From: Proteromonas lacertae
Lineage: Eukaryota > Sar > Bigyra > Opalinata > Proteromonadidae
Assembly (NCBI GenBank): GCA_002245135.1
Contig: NGBS01000918.1
Coordinates: forward strand, 1 to 53,857
Reading direction: 5' to 3'
Length of the DNA stretch: 53,857 bases
The notes beneath the pieces are model-generated. The model searched no databases. It saw nothing but the letters and a program-made list of their open reading frames with translations, and had not been told where the DNA came from. Shown in pieces: positions 40,206-50,707 of the stretch. How positions within the stretch are numbered: position 1 is the first letter of the stretch; the number at the start of each line of letters is the position of its first letter. A program made the position numbers and the translations under genes.

Positions 40206-41366
40206 TTATACGAAATCATTAAATAGTGAATTTATCTTATATACTCTACCATATCTACTTTTTCTACCTTCTGGTGCTGGTTGAATATCTGGTTCTATAG
40301 GTTGTGCTTCATTATTTATACTATGAATTTGTCTTAATCTAAACTTACCATTTGTTGTAATACTATTAACAGGTACTCTTTTAATTTCATGTGATTTGAA
40401 TCTATATGAACCTATATCTCTAGGATTGAATTCTTTAGGTATTGTTCCATCCAAGTTCTTAACAGAATATGAAAATGGTCCAACTTTGTGTATTTGGTAT
40501 ACTTTATCAGCATAATAAGTAGTTTTTTGTAGTTTGTTATCTCTACGTTCTTTTATTCTGACAAAATCATCGGGTTTAAAATGAGTATCACTTTTACGCT
40601 TCTTTAAGTTTCTAGCATGGGATTCTTTATACAATCTATCTTGCACTTCAAAATCATTGAATACTTCATTTGGAGTTAGATTATTGAGTGCAGAATGTGG
40701 TTTTGCATTGTAATCATCTACAACAGTATATACTATATTACACAATGATTCAATATTGTTAATTTTATCAAATTCTTCATCAGAAAATGTATTAATTTTT
40801 CTATAAAACATATCTTTAATAGTTCTCACACATCGATCCAATATTTTCATTATATTATGTTCATTACGTTCTTTAAGTATAAATCGTATATGATTTTTAT
40901 TAAACAAATCTAAAAATTTCTTACCATAGATAATACTAGACTCTTCATCTGATAAAATACTTCCTACAAAACGAGTGTTTTCATCCTTAGGTTGCATACC
41001 CTGATAAAACCATTTTTCAAACACTGGATATACATCATTTTCTGATTTAGATTTAACATAATATATCCAACACTTACGACTAACAACTTCTATAATTAAC
41101 AAAAATGGAACTTTTGTATTGTTGAAAAACACTAAATCTATTTGATATGATCCAGGTAACTTTTCAATTTCATATTTAATTCTATTCCTTTTAGTTGCAG
41201 TGATTTGATAATCTGGTTTAGACTCTACAAGTTCACTACTAGCTTTTTTAATATCAGATTTTTTAAAGTTATTCTCAAGTTCATTTACAGAGAAATTAAT
41301 AAAGTCTCGTTTGTTTAAATAACCATATGTTTTGTATAACTCATTTATTTTATCTTGTAGTGACAT
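40206..41366 (-). CDS. Maverick integrase (RVE family)
   Basis: 386 aa. The RVE core begins at about 75 with SYQIDLVFFNNTKVPFLLIIE and continues through VGSILSDEESSIIYGKKFLDLF and the HNIMKILDRCVRTIKDMF helix. The terminal part has DDYNAKPHSALNNLTPNEVF and an SH3/chromo-like module (FKPDDFVRIKERRDN...). It would insert the element into host DNA. Start ATG at 41366. It looks whole in length. Confidence 0.82.
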   Translation of the reverse strand: MSLQDKINELYKTYGYLNKRDFINFSVNELENNFKKSDIKKASSELVESKPDYQITATKRNRIKYEIEKLPGSYQIDLVFFNNTKVPFLLIIEVVSRKCWIYYVKSKSENDVYPVFEKWFYQGMQPKDENTRFVGSILSDEESSIIYGKKFLDLFNKNHIRFILKERNEHNIMKILDRCVRTIKDMFYRKINTFSDEEFDKINNIESLCNIVYTVVDDYNAKPHSALNNLTPNEVFNDFEVQDRLYKESHARNLKKRKSDTHFKPDDFVRIKERRDNKLQKTTYYADKVYQIHKVGPFSYSVKNLDGTIPKEFNPRDIGSYRFKSHEIKRVPVNSITTNGKFRLRQIHSINNEAQPIEPDIQPAPEGRKSRYGRVYKINSLFNDFV

Positions 41367-41436
41367 TCAAACAATATATAAAAAATAATATGAATGATAT
41401 ATATTTAAAGAATTAATGAATTAAAATGTATTTAAA

Positions 41437-42213
41437 TCATTCTTCTACCTCTCCCAAATCCTTATCACTTAAAGCGTTACCACCATTACCAAAGTTAATA
41501 GACTTAGCAGCACTAATAAAACCATTACTAATTACTTTCTTAGCAGGGAATGGTCTACGAGTACTAATTAAATCACTATCTTCTATCTTAGTTCTCTTAA
41601 TTCTTGGAGGTGAAACAAATTTGTTTTGATTAGCTTGTTCTTTCTTAATTTTCTTCTCATTACTTCTTCTAATAGTTGTAGCTAAATCAGGATTTTCATC
41701 ATAACCAACAATATCACTACAAACTCTATGATTAACAAAGTTTTGAGTACCATTACTCTTAATAGAGATTTGATTATCAACAACACTTACAGCAATTTTA
41801 CTACCAACATCAACATCAGATGGAACTCTATAGTTACTATTATCCCATATCATAATAGAATTGAAATTGTGGAAGTATTTAATACCATGTTGAGGTTCTC
41901 TACATCCTACACTAATCAAATATCCACGAATGATTTTTTCTATAAAGTCATTCTCGTTTCTATCATAAATTTGTTTCAATACATATTTCACTTCATCAGC
42001 TGAATATGTTTCAAAATCTCTTCCATTATTAATTACAACTTTATGATCCAAATCATGAACAAAAGTAATCAATACATATTGACTAGTTTTAGTAGGCTTA
42101 ACTGTAATACTCTCAACAGTTCCTTTAATAATCCACTTATTACATAACTTTGGATTTTTGTAGTAATCACTGAATTCTACATCTGTAGCTTCATAGGGTG
42201 TTTCGTTACTCAT
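41437..42213 (-). CDS. Unknown Maverick protein, 258 aa
   Basis: Mixed alpha/beta first half (WIIKGTVESITVKPTKTSQYVLITFVHD resembles a beta-barrel of OB type), then a basic, Ser- and Lys-rich tail (PPRIKRTKIEDSD). An ssDNA-binding role is conceivable for a protein beside the polymerase gene, but I see no decisive motif. It starts at an ATG 160 bp from the divergent polymerase gene. Confidence 0.5.
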   Translation of the reverse strand: MSNETPYEATDVEFSDYYKNPKLCNKWIIKGTVESITVKPTKTSQYVLITFVHDLDHKVVINNGRDFETYSADEVKYVLKQIYDRNENDFIEKIIRGYLISVGCREPQHGIKYFHNFNSIMIWDNSNYRVPSDVDVGSKIAVSVVDNQISIKSNGTQNFVNHRVCSDIVGYDENPDLATTIRRSNEKKIKKEQANQNKFVSPPRIKRTKIEDSDLISTRRPFPAKKVISNGFISAAKSINFGNGGNALSDKDLGEVEE

Positions 42214-42373
42214 TTTATATAAGGGAGAGATGAAAATAAAAAATGATTAAAAAATGTCAAGAAAAATGAAAATGAAATTTTCTTTTTATTTTTAAAGTCA
42301 ACCAATCAAATCATCCGACCAATCAAATTTCATATTTCCATTTTTGATTTATTTCGCGAATTCTGTCTATATA

Positions 42374-45300
42374 ATGAGCAAACATAAAAAGCTTTTAAAT
42401 GCATTTTTTAAACTTCTAGAACAAACTTTTAATAAAAATAAACATCATAAGCATAAGCATCACCATCATCATAAACATAAACATATAGATGAACTACCAC
42501 CAGAAGAAGCTCCAAAACGAAGATTAGCGCCATTATTTAGTACAGATGCTATTCAAAATAAAAAAAGATATAATAATGATATACCAATAATCAGTGATAC
42601 ATTCTTTGGTGGATTAATGCCTTCTTCCCTACCAAAACCTAACCAAAATCAAAGATTTAATGATAGAATACGTGATGCTAGAGAAGTTGATAAATCATCT
42701 CAAGGTGTTACCAGGAAATGGGTTTTCAATTATAACAATAGAAATTACAGTACTCCACAACAATGTTATCATGATTTTGTTAATAATAGTGATATCAAAG
42801 ATATATTGCATGAACTAGCTGATAATATGAATATGATCAAATTTTTCTTTATTGTACGTTCAATTTATATACCTGATGAGTCTACTGACAGTGATGATGA
42901 AGTTTCTATATTTAGTCGTAGTAGACTATGTGAAATAACAAAAATGTCTACTGTAGGTGAAATACAAACTATACTGGAGAATATATTTACACAAATATCA
43001 GAAGATGATTCAAATCATCCTCAAAGTGGTCTTACTTTTGCTAGAGTAAATACTATAGAATTATATGTAACAAAATTTAAAGTAATACGTGGAAGTAGCT
43101 TTATTGCTTTACCTGCTAAACTTCAAGGTCTTAGATGTTTAACAAATGTAATAAATGAAGATAATGAATGTTTTAAGTGGAGTGTACTATGTTCATTATA
43201 TTCTAATAATCTACAATGTAATAAAGATAAACCTGAAAAATACAAAATGTATGAAAAGAAACATGATTGGAGTATGTTAACATTCCCTGTTGATGCTACA
43301 GACAATGAATCTATTGATAAGTTTGAAACAAAGAATCGACTAAATGTGAATATATTTTATATTGATATTGGTAAAGATAAAGAAGAAATATTCTTACCCA
43401 TTCATTTATCTAAACAAAAGAAATCTAAAAAATATAGTGTTGTAAATCTATTGCTAATAAAAAATGAAGATGGAAATTCACACTATGTAACAATAAATAC
43501 CTTACCTGCTCTATTTAGAAAAATGATAGATAAAAAGAATAATACTAATAATATATTTGTGTGTCCATATTGTCTCTTCTATACTTACGATGATGGATCC
43601 TTTAATAGTCACCAAATATATGACTGTCAAGATAAAGAGAATGTATTAAGATTATTCCCTGATAAAGATGATAAAGAAAAATCATACTTAAAATTTAGAC
43701 ATTGGACTCACCTCCAAACATTGCCAGTTGTTATGTATTATGATACTGAAACTTATTTTGTACCATATGATAATGAATTGAATTTAAGTAGATATAAATC
43801 TATGGAAGAAATAGATAATAATGATACTAGAATAGAATTATCAAAAACTGAGCAATCTATTATGGCTAGGCATAAGCTTTATTCCTACTGTATCTATGTA
43901 GATAGTAAAATACCAGATATAAACAGTTTTACTGTGATTAATTATAAACAAAATGAGGATCATAATATTGAAAATGATTTTGTATTGGATATATTAAATA
44001 TATATGATCAAATATGTACAGTTTACAATTATAGACTAGCTAATCCTAAACCTTTTGATGGAGATGAAATAGCTAAGGATATACATAATAAAAAGAGAAA
44101 ATATGACTTTTGTGGTAAACTATTTAATTCTATTGATCATGTAAAGGTACTTCACCATGATCATTTCACAGGTCATTATATTGCTTCAATTGGTAGTAAT
44201 GAGAATCTAAATATTGATATAAAAAAATTAAAAGTACCAATAATAGGTTATAATGCTATGAAATATGACCAGCATTTCATAGTAAAGGAATTAGCCAAAT
44301 TTGCTGCAATAACTAATAGTCCACTCAATATTATACCTAATACAGATGAAAACTATAAGTGTATACAATACAAAAATTTGGTGTTTATTGATAGTTATTT
44401 ATTCTTAGCAGGTTCTTTAGCAAATTTAACTAATGATCTAAAAATTACAGCAGAATTAAATAATACTAAGAAAGAAAAATTCAAAACAATTTATGAGAAT
44501 TTTAAAGAATATAATGGACATTACCTAGATGATGAAATTATTGAAAAATACTTACTTCAAAAGAATTATTTTCCATATGAGCATATGACATCTCTTGAAG
44601 CTTTTGAAGAAAATTTCAAAGATCTTACTATAGATGATTTTAAGTCTAAATTGAATGATAATGAAACTATTAAACCTGAGGAATTTGATTTTGCTATGGA
44701 AGTAAATCAAATATTTGGATTTGATAATATTCGTGAATACAATTTATTTTACTTGAAAATTGATGTTTATATTCTTCAGTCTATATTTAATGATTTTAGA
44801 GATAATATATTTGATACTTTTCACATAGATCCTTGTTGGTATATTTCATTACCCAGTTTATCACTTGATTTATTCTTACATGTATCTGATGTGGAACTTA
44901 AATTATTTTGTGAACCTGAATACTATGATTTTATATTGAATGGTTTATACGGTGGATTATCATATATTGGTAAGCGTAAGGAAGATGCAAATAACAAATT
45001 TATGAAAAATTATGATGAAACTTTACCTAGTAAATTCTTATTATATCAAGACTATAATTCTTTATACCCTTCAGTTATGGCTTCTTGTAAAATGCCTTTA
45101 GATGACTTTGAATTTATTGATCCAAATTCTATTACATTAGAAAGTATACTTAATTTGCCATATTATGAAGAAATGGATCAAGATAGATTGGAGAATAATG
45201 ATTTTGGTTATATATTGGAAGTTGATATCGAATTACCTATAGAGCTACAAGACAAGTTTAAAGAATACCCATTACTACCTGAAAGGAAGAAAATACCTAA

Positions 45301-45763
45301 AGAATGGTTATCTGATATACAAACTGAAAGAGCTGAAAATCTTGGTATTATACATAAAGAAAGAGGTACTTACCATGCTACTGAGAAATTAATAACTGAT
45401 TTATATCCTAAAGAAAAATATATAATACACTACCAAAATTTGAAGTTTGCAGTTGAACATGGCTATAAAGTGGGTAAAGTGTACAGAATAATGAGATTTA
45501 CTGAAGGTCTATATTATAAACAAATAACAAAGTTTTATAAAGATTTAACAAAATTAAAAAAATATCCTAATGATGAATATAAGATTAAAATAAATAGAGT
45601 TAAAAATCAAAGAGTTGATAGTGTAAGATGCGGTTATCATGCAATTTTGTTTTTAGTTGATATCATAGTAAATAACAAATCGTTTGTGCAAGCAACGAAT
45701 TTTAATCCATTAAAAGGAGAACAAAGAGCAAAATTGTTAGAATCAAAATTTAAAACTATATAA
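42374..45763 (+). pseudogene. DNA polymerase B of protein-primed type, incomplete (Maverick fossil)
   Basis: A long frame. The N-terminal region is His/Lys-rich (KHHKHKHHHHHKHKH) and followed by a Maverick-type conserved block (ECFKWSVLCSLY). The 3'-5' exonuclease motifs are YYDTETYFV, GYNAMKYDQHF and YLKIDVYILQ. The palm begins with LLYQDYNSLYPSVMAS (motif A). The last part of the frame resembles the protease end at 36001-36300 rather than polymerase. The gene looks broken, as the polymerase is not complete. It is typical of Polintons and related to adenovirus and virophage polymerases. Confidence 0.85.
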
Positions 45764-46760
45764 TTTTTATTCTTTTTCTTTTATTATTGTGTGTAAACAA
45801 TTTGGTATACAATTTCATTAATGATTGTGTTTTTCTTCTACGCTTTTTACCTAAACCTTGTATTCTACGCTTAGCTGTTTCTCTATCATCAATAGCTCTT
45901 TGATTAATACTATCTCGATTTGCATTTCTCATATAATCATCAATTTTTAAATAATTATTTTCATCTTTATCATCTAATCTTGCATCTTTTAATACATAAA
46001 TATTATCTTTCAAAGATACTGGTACTATCAATTCTACTGTATCTCCTATCTTAACAAAGAATGGATAGTTATAGAATTTGTGAATTCCATCACCTGGTAT
46101 ATCGCATGACATATAATCAAACATTGGATCACTTATTACATACCATGCTCTATCACTTTCTTGAGATACTATTACTTTGATTTGTTTACATTTGATTTTT
46201 TTATCGTTAGGCCAATTTTTATCATAATCCATACCTATTAATACTTTTATGTTTTTATTTTCCTCTTCATCATCTGATAAAATATTGATACATGGATTAT
46301 ATATGTATATTTCCTGCTTAGCTTGTCTTTCATTAAATGCAGTTCCTCTATGATTCTTTAACCAATATTCTAATAAACCAGTATATGAATATATATTTCT
46401 ATTGTAATCATATCCATAGAACATCATATTGATACTACTATAATTTTGAGGTATATCATTTACTTCAGTTGCATTATATGTAGATCTAGTTAATAAAGGT
46501 AAATTGATGTTTTCTTCTCTAACCCAATCAGTAAAGAACATATAACTCTTATTTGAATTTTCATCTACAATTGTACAAGGTGGATTATGATTATGTATAA
46601 ATGCATCAATTGAATAGATTTTACCATTATTTGTTAACAATTGTGTATAAAACTCTTGTATTATCTTAGTTACACCTATTTTTGCTCCATTTTCTCTATT
46701 AGCTAAAAATCTATGTGATTTATTAAAGTCTCTATTTGGATTTGGTATAGCATTAAGCAA
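45756..46760 (-). CDS. Unknown Maverick protein, ~334 aa
   Basis: Sequence with NPNRDFNKSHRFLANREN near the start, a beta-rich middle, and a strongly basic tail (KRRIQGLGKKRRRKTQ and HNNKRKRIKII). The family is not recognised. The start is not clear: the frame is open upstream to about 46860. It overlaps the end of the polymerase frame by a few bases, tail to tail. Confidence 0.45.
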   Translation of the reverse strand: MLNAIPNPNRDFNKSHRFLANRENGAKIGVTKIIQEFYTQLLTNNGKIYSIDAFIHNHNPPCTIVDENSNKSYMFFTDWVREENINLPLLTRSTYNATEVNDIPQNYSSINMMFYGYDYNRNIYSYTGLLEYWLKNHRGTAFNERQAKQEIYIYNPCINILSDDEEENKNIKVLIGMDYDKNWPNDKKIKCKQIKVIVSQESDRAWYVISDPMFDYMSCDIPGDGIHKFYNYPFFVKIGDTVELIVPVSLKDNIYVLKDARLDDKDENNYLKIDDYMRNANRDSINQRAIDDRETAKRRIQGLGKKRRRKTQSLMKLYTKLFTHNNKRKRIKII

Positions 46761-46860
46761 ATCATCTGATACTAAAAATGAAAATCTATCAGATGGTATA
46801 AGATAATGAGGATTAAATTGATTACTTAAACTAATTACATTAGATCTAGATATAATAATG

Positions 46861-47467
46861 AAAGAAAGGTGGTTATGTATACCTATACATAACCCCCTAT
46901 TGTTTTTTCCGTTTCAAAAAAATATCCGTTTTATAGTATACATAACCCCATATTGTTTTTTCACCCTTAGAAACGTTTTTAATGTACAATAAATATATCA
47001 ATCGATTTCTCTTAGTTTGACTTTCTGATCATAATCGAAATTTAATTCTCTTAAAAAAAAATTCAATAAAAACAATCTAAATAGGATGGTCAACATATGG
47101 TGTGATATGACACCATATGGTAAGCATCCTATGTAATAAAAAAACAAAACAAAAAAAATGGAGTTCAAGTCAAATCTCGAAACGCATCTATTTTTCTAAG
47201 TGTTATAGTTAGAGCTAGGATTAGTTTGAATACATAATAAATATATCAATTGATTTGTTTTCTTTTTCTCTATCTTTCTATGTATTTATTTTTTATGTTT
47301 GACTATAATTGAAATCTAATTTAATTAAAAAAATTTTGCGTATAATTAGCTACGCATATATACATACACTTATAATAACCCCAAACAAACACTATTTTAA
47401 TGATAAATAATATTTTAATTTTTAAATGATAATAATTGTTTATTTTTTAAGGACTTAATTAGCAGTC
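46861..47467. other. Non-coding Maverick segment with palindromes and a repeated box
   Basis: No gene seen. It contains a 24-bp near-perfect palindrome (GGTTATGTATA-cc-TATACATAACC, 46871-46894), a box TATACATAACCCC...TATTGTTTTTTC occurring twice (46884 and 46937), and a larger inverted repeat at 47081-47132. It lies upstream of the minus-strand gene at 45756-46760, so it may hold promoter or replication signals. Confidence 0.55.
47081..47132. repeat. 52-bp interrupted palindrome
   Basis: ATAGGATG...CATATGGTGT-gatatg-ACACCATATG...CATCCTAT: two perfect inner and outer inverted arms with short unpaired spacers. It could form a cruciform or bind a dimeric protein. Confidence 0.8.
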
Positions 47468-48112
47468 CTAATCAATTATTACTACTTCGTCATCGTCAAA
47501 CATTCTTCTATGTTTCTTTTTCTTCTCTTCTTCTTCTTCATCATCATCATCTTTGTTGTTCTTTCTTTTTCTTTTTGAATCATCATCATCATCTTCTCTT
47601 GATACAATAATGTTACTTTGTTCATCTTTTTCTGTTTCTTGACTGAATCCAGTTGGAAGATCTCCATCTCCCCATTCACTCATGTTTTCATCACATAATT
47701 GTTTCAAATCTATATATAACCAATCCAGAGTTCTGTCATACTATATAAAATAAAATATAAATATATGATATAAAATTGATTTTTCATTATCATCACAATA
47801 GCGGAAAAGATACAATAATTGATCCTTTAAGTATCTGAATTTGGAGATCTTAGCCATATCATTGTGGATAAGGCTACATTTTTTAAAATCATTGATCCAC
47901 GCATCAAAGGAACCATAATATATGCTGTCTGGATTAAACCTATTTAAATATATAATATATATATATAATATACTTATATCTACTGCAATCTCTAATATGT
48001 CTTTGAATGATTGATCCATTAAAGAGAATGTTGTCAAATTCCTTCTCAGTATACCTGCTAGGTATTTCTTTGAAATATACTATGCGTTGATTCATTGATA
48101 TTTTAAAAAAGA
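47468..48112 (-). pseudogene. Acidic protein region of the AT-rich Maverick, broken
   Basis: Several open pieces lie on the minus strand. One carries DAWINDFKKCSLIHNDMAKISKFRY (47741-48037). The last (47468-47707) has WGDGDLPTGFSQ followed by a highly charged Asp/Glu/Lys tail ending FDDDEVVIID. They may belong to one gene. No family recognised; it looks broken. Confidence 0.4.
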
Positions 48113-48497
48113 TAAATAGATTTCAAACCTGCCGGCTTGTTCAAATCTATTTTGAAAAAAACTATAAAGGAAACATGATAGATAGAATCTAAGTATTATT
48201 TATATATACTTACTAGGGTATATACCCATCTCTAATATATCAATATCTCATTTCAGGCAATAATCTAAATCATCTTTGAATATGAAACATATATGAAATC
48301 TAACTACATCAATCGATTGCTCATGATATGCCATATAATAAGAAACACATCAGATTATTCATTATGTCAATGGATCGTGAGATATTATTTTTTTTAACAA
48401 ACCTCAAACATTTGTATTACTAAACAAACAATAACTTTATTGATTAGACCCATAAAAATTTAATATTATATATAATAGCAAAAAAAAAACAAAGAAG
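48113..48497. other. Non-coding segment
   Basis: AT-rich; no gene, repeat or clear signal seen before the next ATG. Confidence 0.45.
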
Positions 48498-48995
48498 ATG
48501 CCTGACCATTTAACATATAATATGCTTAGACAACCTAACGGTGAATATGCTTTTTATATTCATAGATATAGAGACAATAGAGCACATAGATGGGTTATTC
48601 AATTTCCAATTAAAACAATGAAAATATTAAAAAGAAATAAAGTAAAGGTGTTTATATGTGGTTCACTCAGAACTAATAGAAATGATCCAGAAGTACTAGG
48701 TGATTATAGACATCATGGCGATCAATTAATGATAAACCTTAAAACCTATGGGTATGACAGAAGAGCTTCAATATTAGTAATGAATAGAAAATTAAGAAAT
48801 GGAGAACATGAGTATGCAGATGGTGATTGTATTCCTCAAAAATTTAAAAAATATGTTTTTCATCATATGAGTTATCAATGGAATGGAGGGAATTTTTATC
48901 ACATACATCCAGTTGATAGAAATGTTGCTGATGGAATTAGTAGTAGTAGTAGTAGTAGTAGTGATAGTAGTAGTAGTAATAGTGACTCTGATTAA
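48498..48995 (+). CDS. Unknown Maverick protein with Ser-rich tail, 165 aa
   Basis: Starts at an ATG. Basic and aromatic body (YIHRYRDNRAHRWVIQF, KVKVFICGSLRTNRND), then a tail of Ser, Asp and Asn encoded by an AGT-rich microsatellite (about 48938-48990). No family recognised. The microsatellite probably makes tail length variable between copies. Confidence 0.55.
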   Translation: MPDHLTYNMLRQPNGEYAFYIHRYRDNRAHRWVIQFPIKTMKILKRNKVKVFICGSLRTNRNDPEVLGDYRHHGDQLMINLKTYGYDRRASILVMNRKLRNGEHEYADGDCIPQKFKKYVFHHMSYQWNGGNFYHIHPVDRNVADGISSSSSSSSDSSSSNSDSD

Positions 48996-49105
48996 ATACT
49001 TAAAAATTCTATTATTATTATTATTATATATGTTTGTTTTTGTTTGATAAACATACTATTAATAGTTACTATATTTTAAATAATATCTATTATAAAAATC
49101 ACAAC

Positions 49106-49477
49106 ATGTCTTATTATGGAGGATGGCCAAAAGGGTTTAAAATTAGTAAAGACTGGAATACATATATTCCTAAATCAGTTAACAGGAGTAAATGGAGAAA
49201 GAGCTATGATTTGTATAGAGACAAAGTAAAGAATGCACTACAAAACAAAACAAAAGTTAAATTACAATATAGACAATTGATGAAAATGTATGAACGATTA
49301 TTAGCTGCTAATCCACCTAAACAAAGAGGAAGACCAAAAGGAAGTAAAGATAGAGCAAAACGTAAACCAAGACGAGCCGGGCCACGAGCCGCGCCAAAGA
49401 ATGATCCACATCGTATAGTTGTGCATAATGGCAGGCATTATCAGTATGGTATTCCAGTTCCTAATATGGATAATTAA
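49106..49477 (+). CDS. Basic DNA-binding core protein with AT-hook, 123 aa
   Basis: Start chosen at the ATG 49106 (the frame is open a little upstream from 49034). The body is basic, with a classical AT-hook RGRPKGSKD and the Lys/Arg-rich run RAKRKPRRAGPRAAPK, which binds the minor groove of AT-rich DNA. It is likely a genome-packing protein in the style of adenovirus core proteins; the role is inferred. It is followed by two palindromes. Confidence 0.6.
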   Translation: MSYYGGWPKGFKISKDWNTYIPKSVNRSKWRKSYDLYRDKVKNALQNKTKVKLQYRQLMKMYERLLAANPPKQRGRPKGSKDRAKRKPRRAGPRAAPKNDPHRIVVHNGRHYQYGIPVPNMDN

Positions 49478-49584
49478 AGTAATTCTATATATATTCTGTT
49501 TTTTATGTAATGTTATGTGTGTTTGTTTTTGGTGTTTGGTATTGCTATATCCGGCGACCACTTTGCAACTTGAATTGTAATATA

Positions 49585-49654
49585 AGTTACAACTGGCGCC
49601 AGTTGTAACTTGAATTGTGATGTATCTTACAACTTGGGCTAGTTGTAAGATACA
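49585..49654. terminator. Two adjacent perfect palindromes between convergent genes
   Basis: First is a 26-bp perfect palindrome, AGTTACAACTGGC plus its reverse complement (49585-49610). Second is a hairpin with 14-bp perfect arms, TGTATCTTACAACT, and loop TGGGCT (49621-49654). They share the word TTACAACT. Their position between the ends of a plus-strand and a minus-strand gene suggests transcript-end signals; an origin or protein-binding role is possible. Confidence 0.5.
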
Positions 49655-49714
49655 AGTTTAACCAAAAATAAAAAAAACATAATATAATAATATAATATAA
49701 AGAGTGAAATAAAT

Positions 49715-49951
49715 TTAAATAGTCATTTTCCTTTGTTTAGTGATTTCAATAAGAGACTGAATATCCTTAAGTGTCTTATCATGTTCTAACCCTTTATTCA
49801 TCATGGCATCTATATTATTTCTAAGTTCTTCTATGTCTGTATTGTTTGGAATACAATTGTGTGCCTTTAAGTATTTGAAAAGAGCCAAAGCTATCATATA
49901 CAATACAAATACGAGAACTGAAAGCAAAACAGTTATTACATCAAAGTCCAT
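49715..49951 (-). CDS. Small single-pass membrane protein of the Maverick, 78 aa
   Basis: Starts at an ATG. Transmembrane helix VITVLLSVLVFVLYMIALALF (about 5-25) followed by a helical region DIEELRNNIDAMMNKG...TLKDIQSLIEI. The layout and the EL/DI spacing resemble the membrane protein of the GC-richer element (DITEIKNMV...LEDIKKTLL). Function unknown; virion membrane or host membrane location is likely. Confidence 0.55.
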   Translation of the reverse strand: MDFDVITVLLSVLVFVLYMIALALFKYLKAHNCIPNNTDIEELRNNIDAMMNKGLEHDKTLKDIQSLIEITKQRKMTI

Positions 49952-50019
49952 GTGTGTTTATGAGAATCTTATATAAGAAAAACAAAATTAATCAAAGTAA
50001 TGTATTTATTATCAATAAA

Positions 50020-50622
50020 CTAACTTACAAGACATTGGTTATTATTAATATATTCATCCTTAATGGATCTTGGTGATATTGGAGATAAGTCATAATCTGT
50101 GAGATTGACATTGTCATTGTCATTTTCAAGCTTGACTTGTATTTCTTCTATTTCTTTATTACTACTATCATTAGGAGGAGGAGGAGGTAATATATTAGCT
50201 TCATGATTCATCATAATAATACTTTCTAATAATTGATGAGTTTTTTCAAAAGATGGGTTTCTTTTCTCCTTAATCTTGTTAACACACTCAAGGAACATAT
50301 TAGGTGTAATGCGCACAGTCTCATCTACATCAGAAATACCTAATCTTTGAATTAATTTCTCTTTACTCTCATCCCACCAACATCCATTTTTGAATCTATA
50401 TTCCAAGTCTAATCTATACTGTTCATCGACGTATTTGAGTATATATCTGATCTCACTATAAGTTAATTCCTTTTTCTCGCCACATATCAAATTCCATAAT
50501 TTATATTTGGTTGGTGCCCTCATTTTGCCATCCTTTCTAAAGCAATTAATGAGTATTTGTTTATCAGAGTTGCAAAAGTTATAAGGCACTGTTCTAAATT
50601 TGTGCTCCTGATCGTTATTCAT
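50020..50622 (-). CDS. Unknown Maverick protein, 200 aa
   Basis: Starts at an ATG 85 bp from the divergent minor capsid gene. Mostly helical body (YSEIRYILKYVDEQYRLDLEYRF, CWWDESKEKLIQRLGI), then a poly-Pro stretch (PPPPPND) and an acidic, Ser-Pro-bearing tail (LSPISPRS). No family recognised. Confidence 0.5.
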   Translation of the reverse strand: MNNDQEHKFRTVPYNFCNSDKQILINCFRKDGKMRAPTKYKLWNLICGEKKELTYSEIRYILKYVDEQYRLDLEYRFKNGCWWDESKEKLIQRLGISDVDETVRITPNMFLECVNKIKEKRNPSFEKTHQLLESIIMMNHEANILPPPPPNDSSNKEIEEIQVKLENDNDNVNLTDYDLSPISPRSIKDEYINNNQCLVS

Positions 50623-50707
50623 TTTTAAAAAATAAAAGTGTAATTAATACTAATAATGACAATATTGACATTATTAACGAATTTATTTTCAAAATAGATT
50701 TTATATT

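Noticed and set aside
39869-40219. Minus-strand Phe/Ser-rich frame opposite the coiled-coil gene
   Set aside because: It is the low-complexity complement of the Glu/Lys codon repeats.
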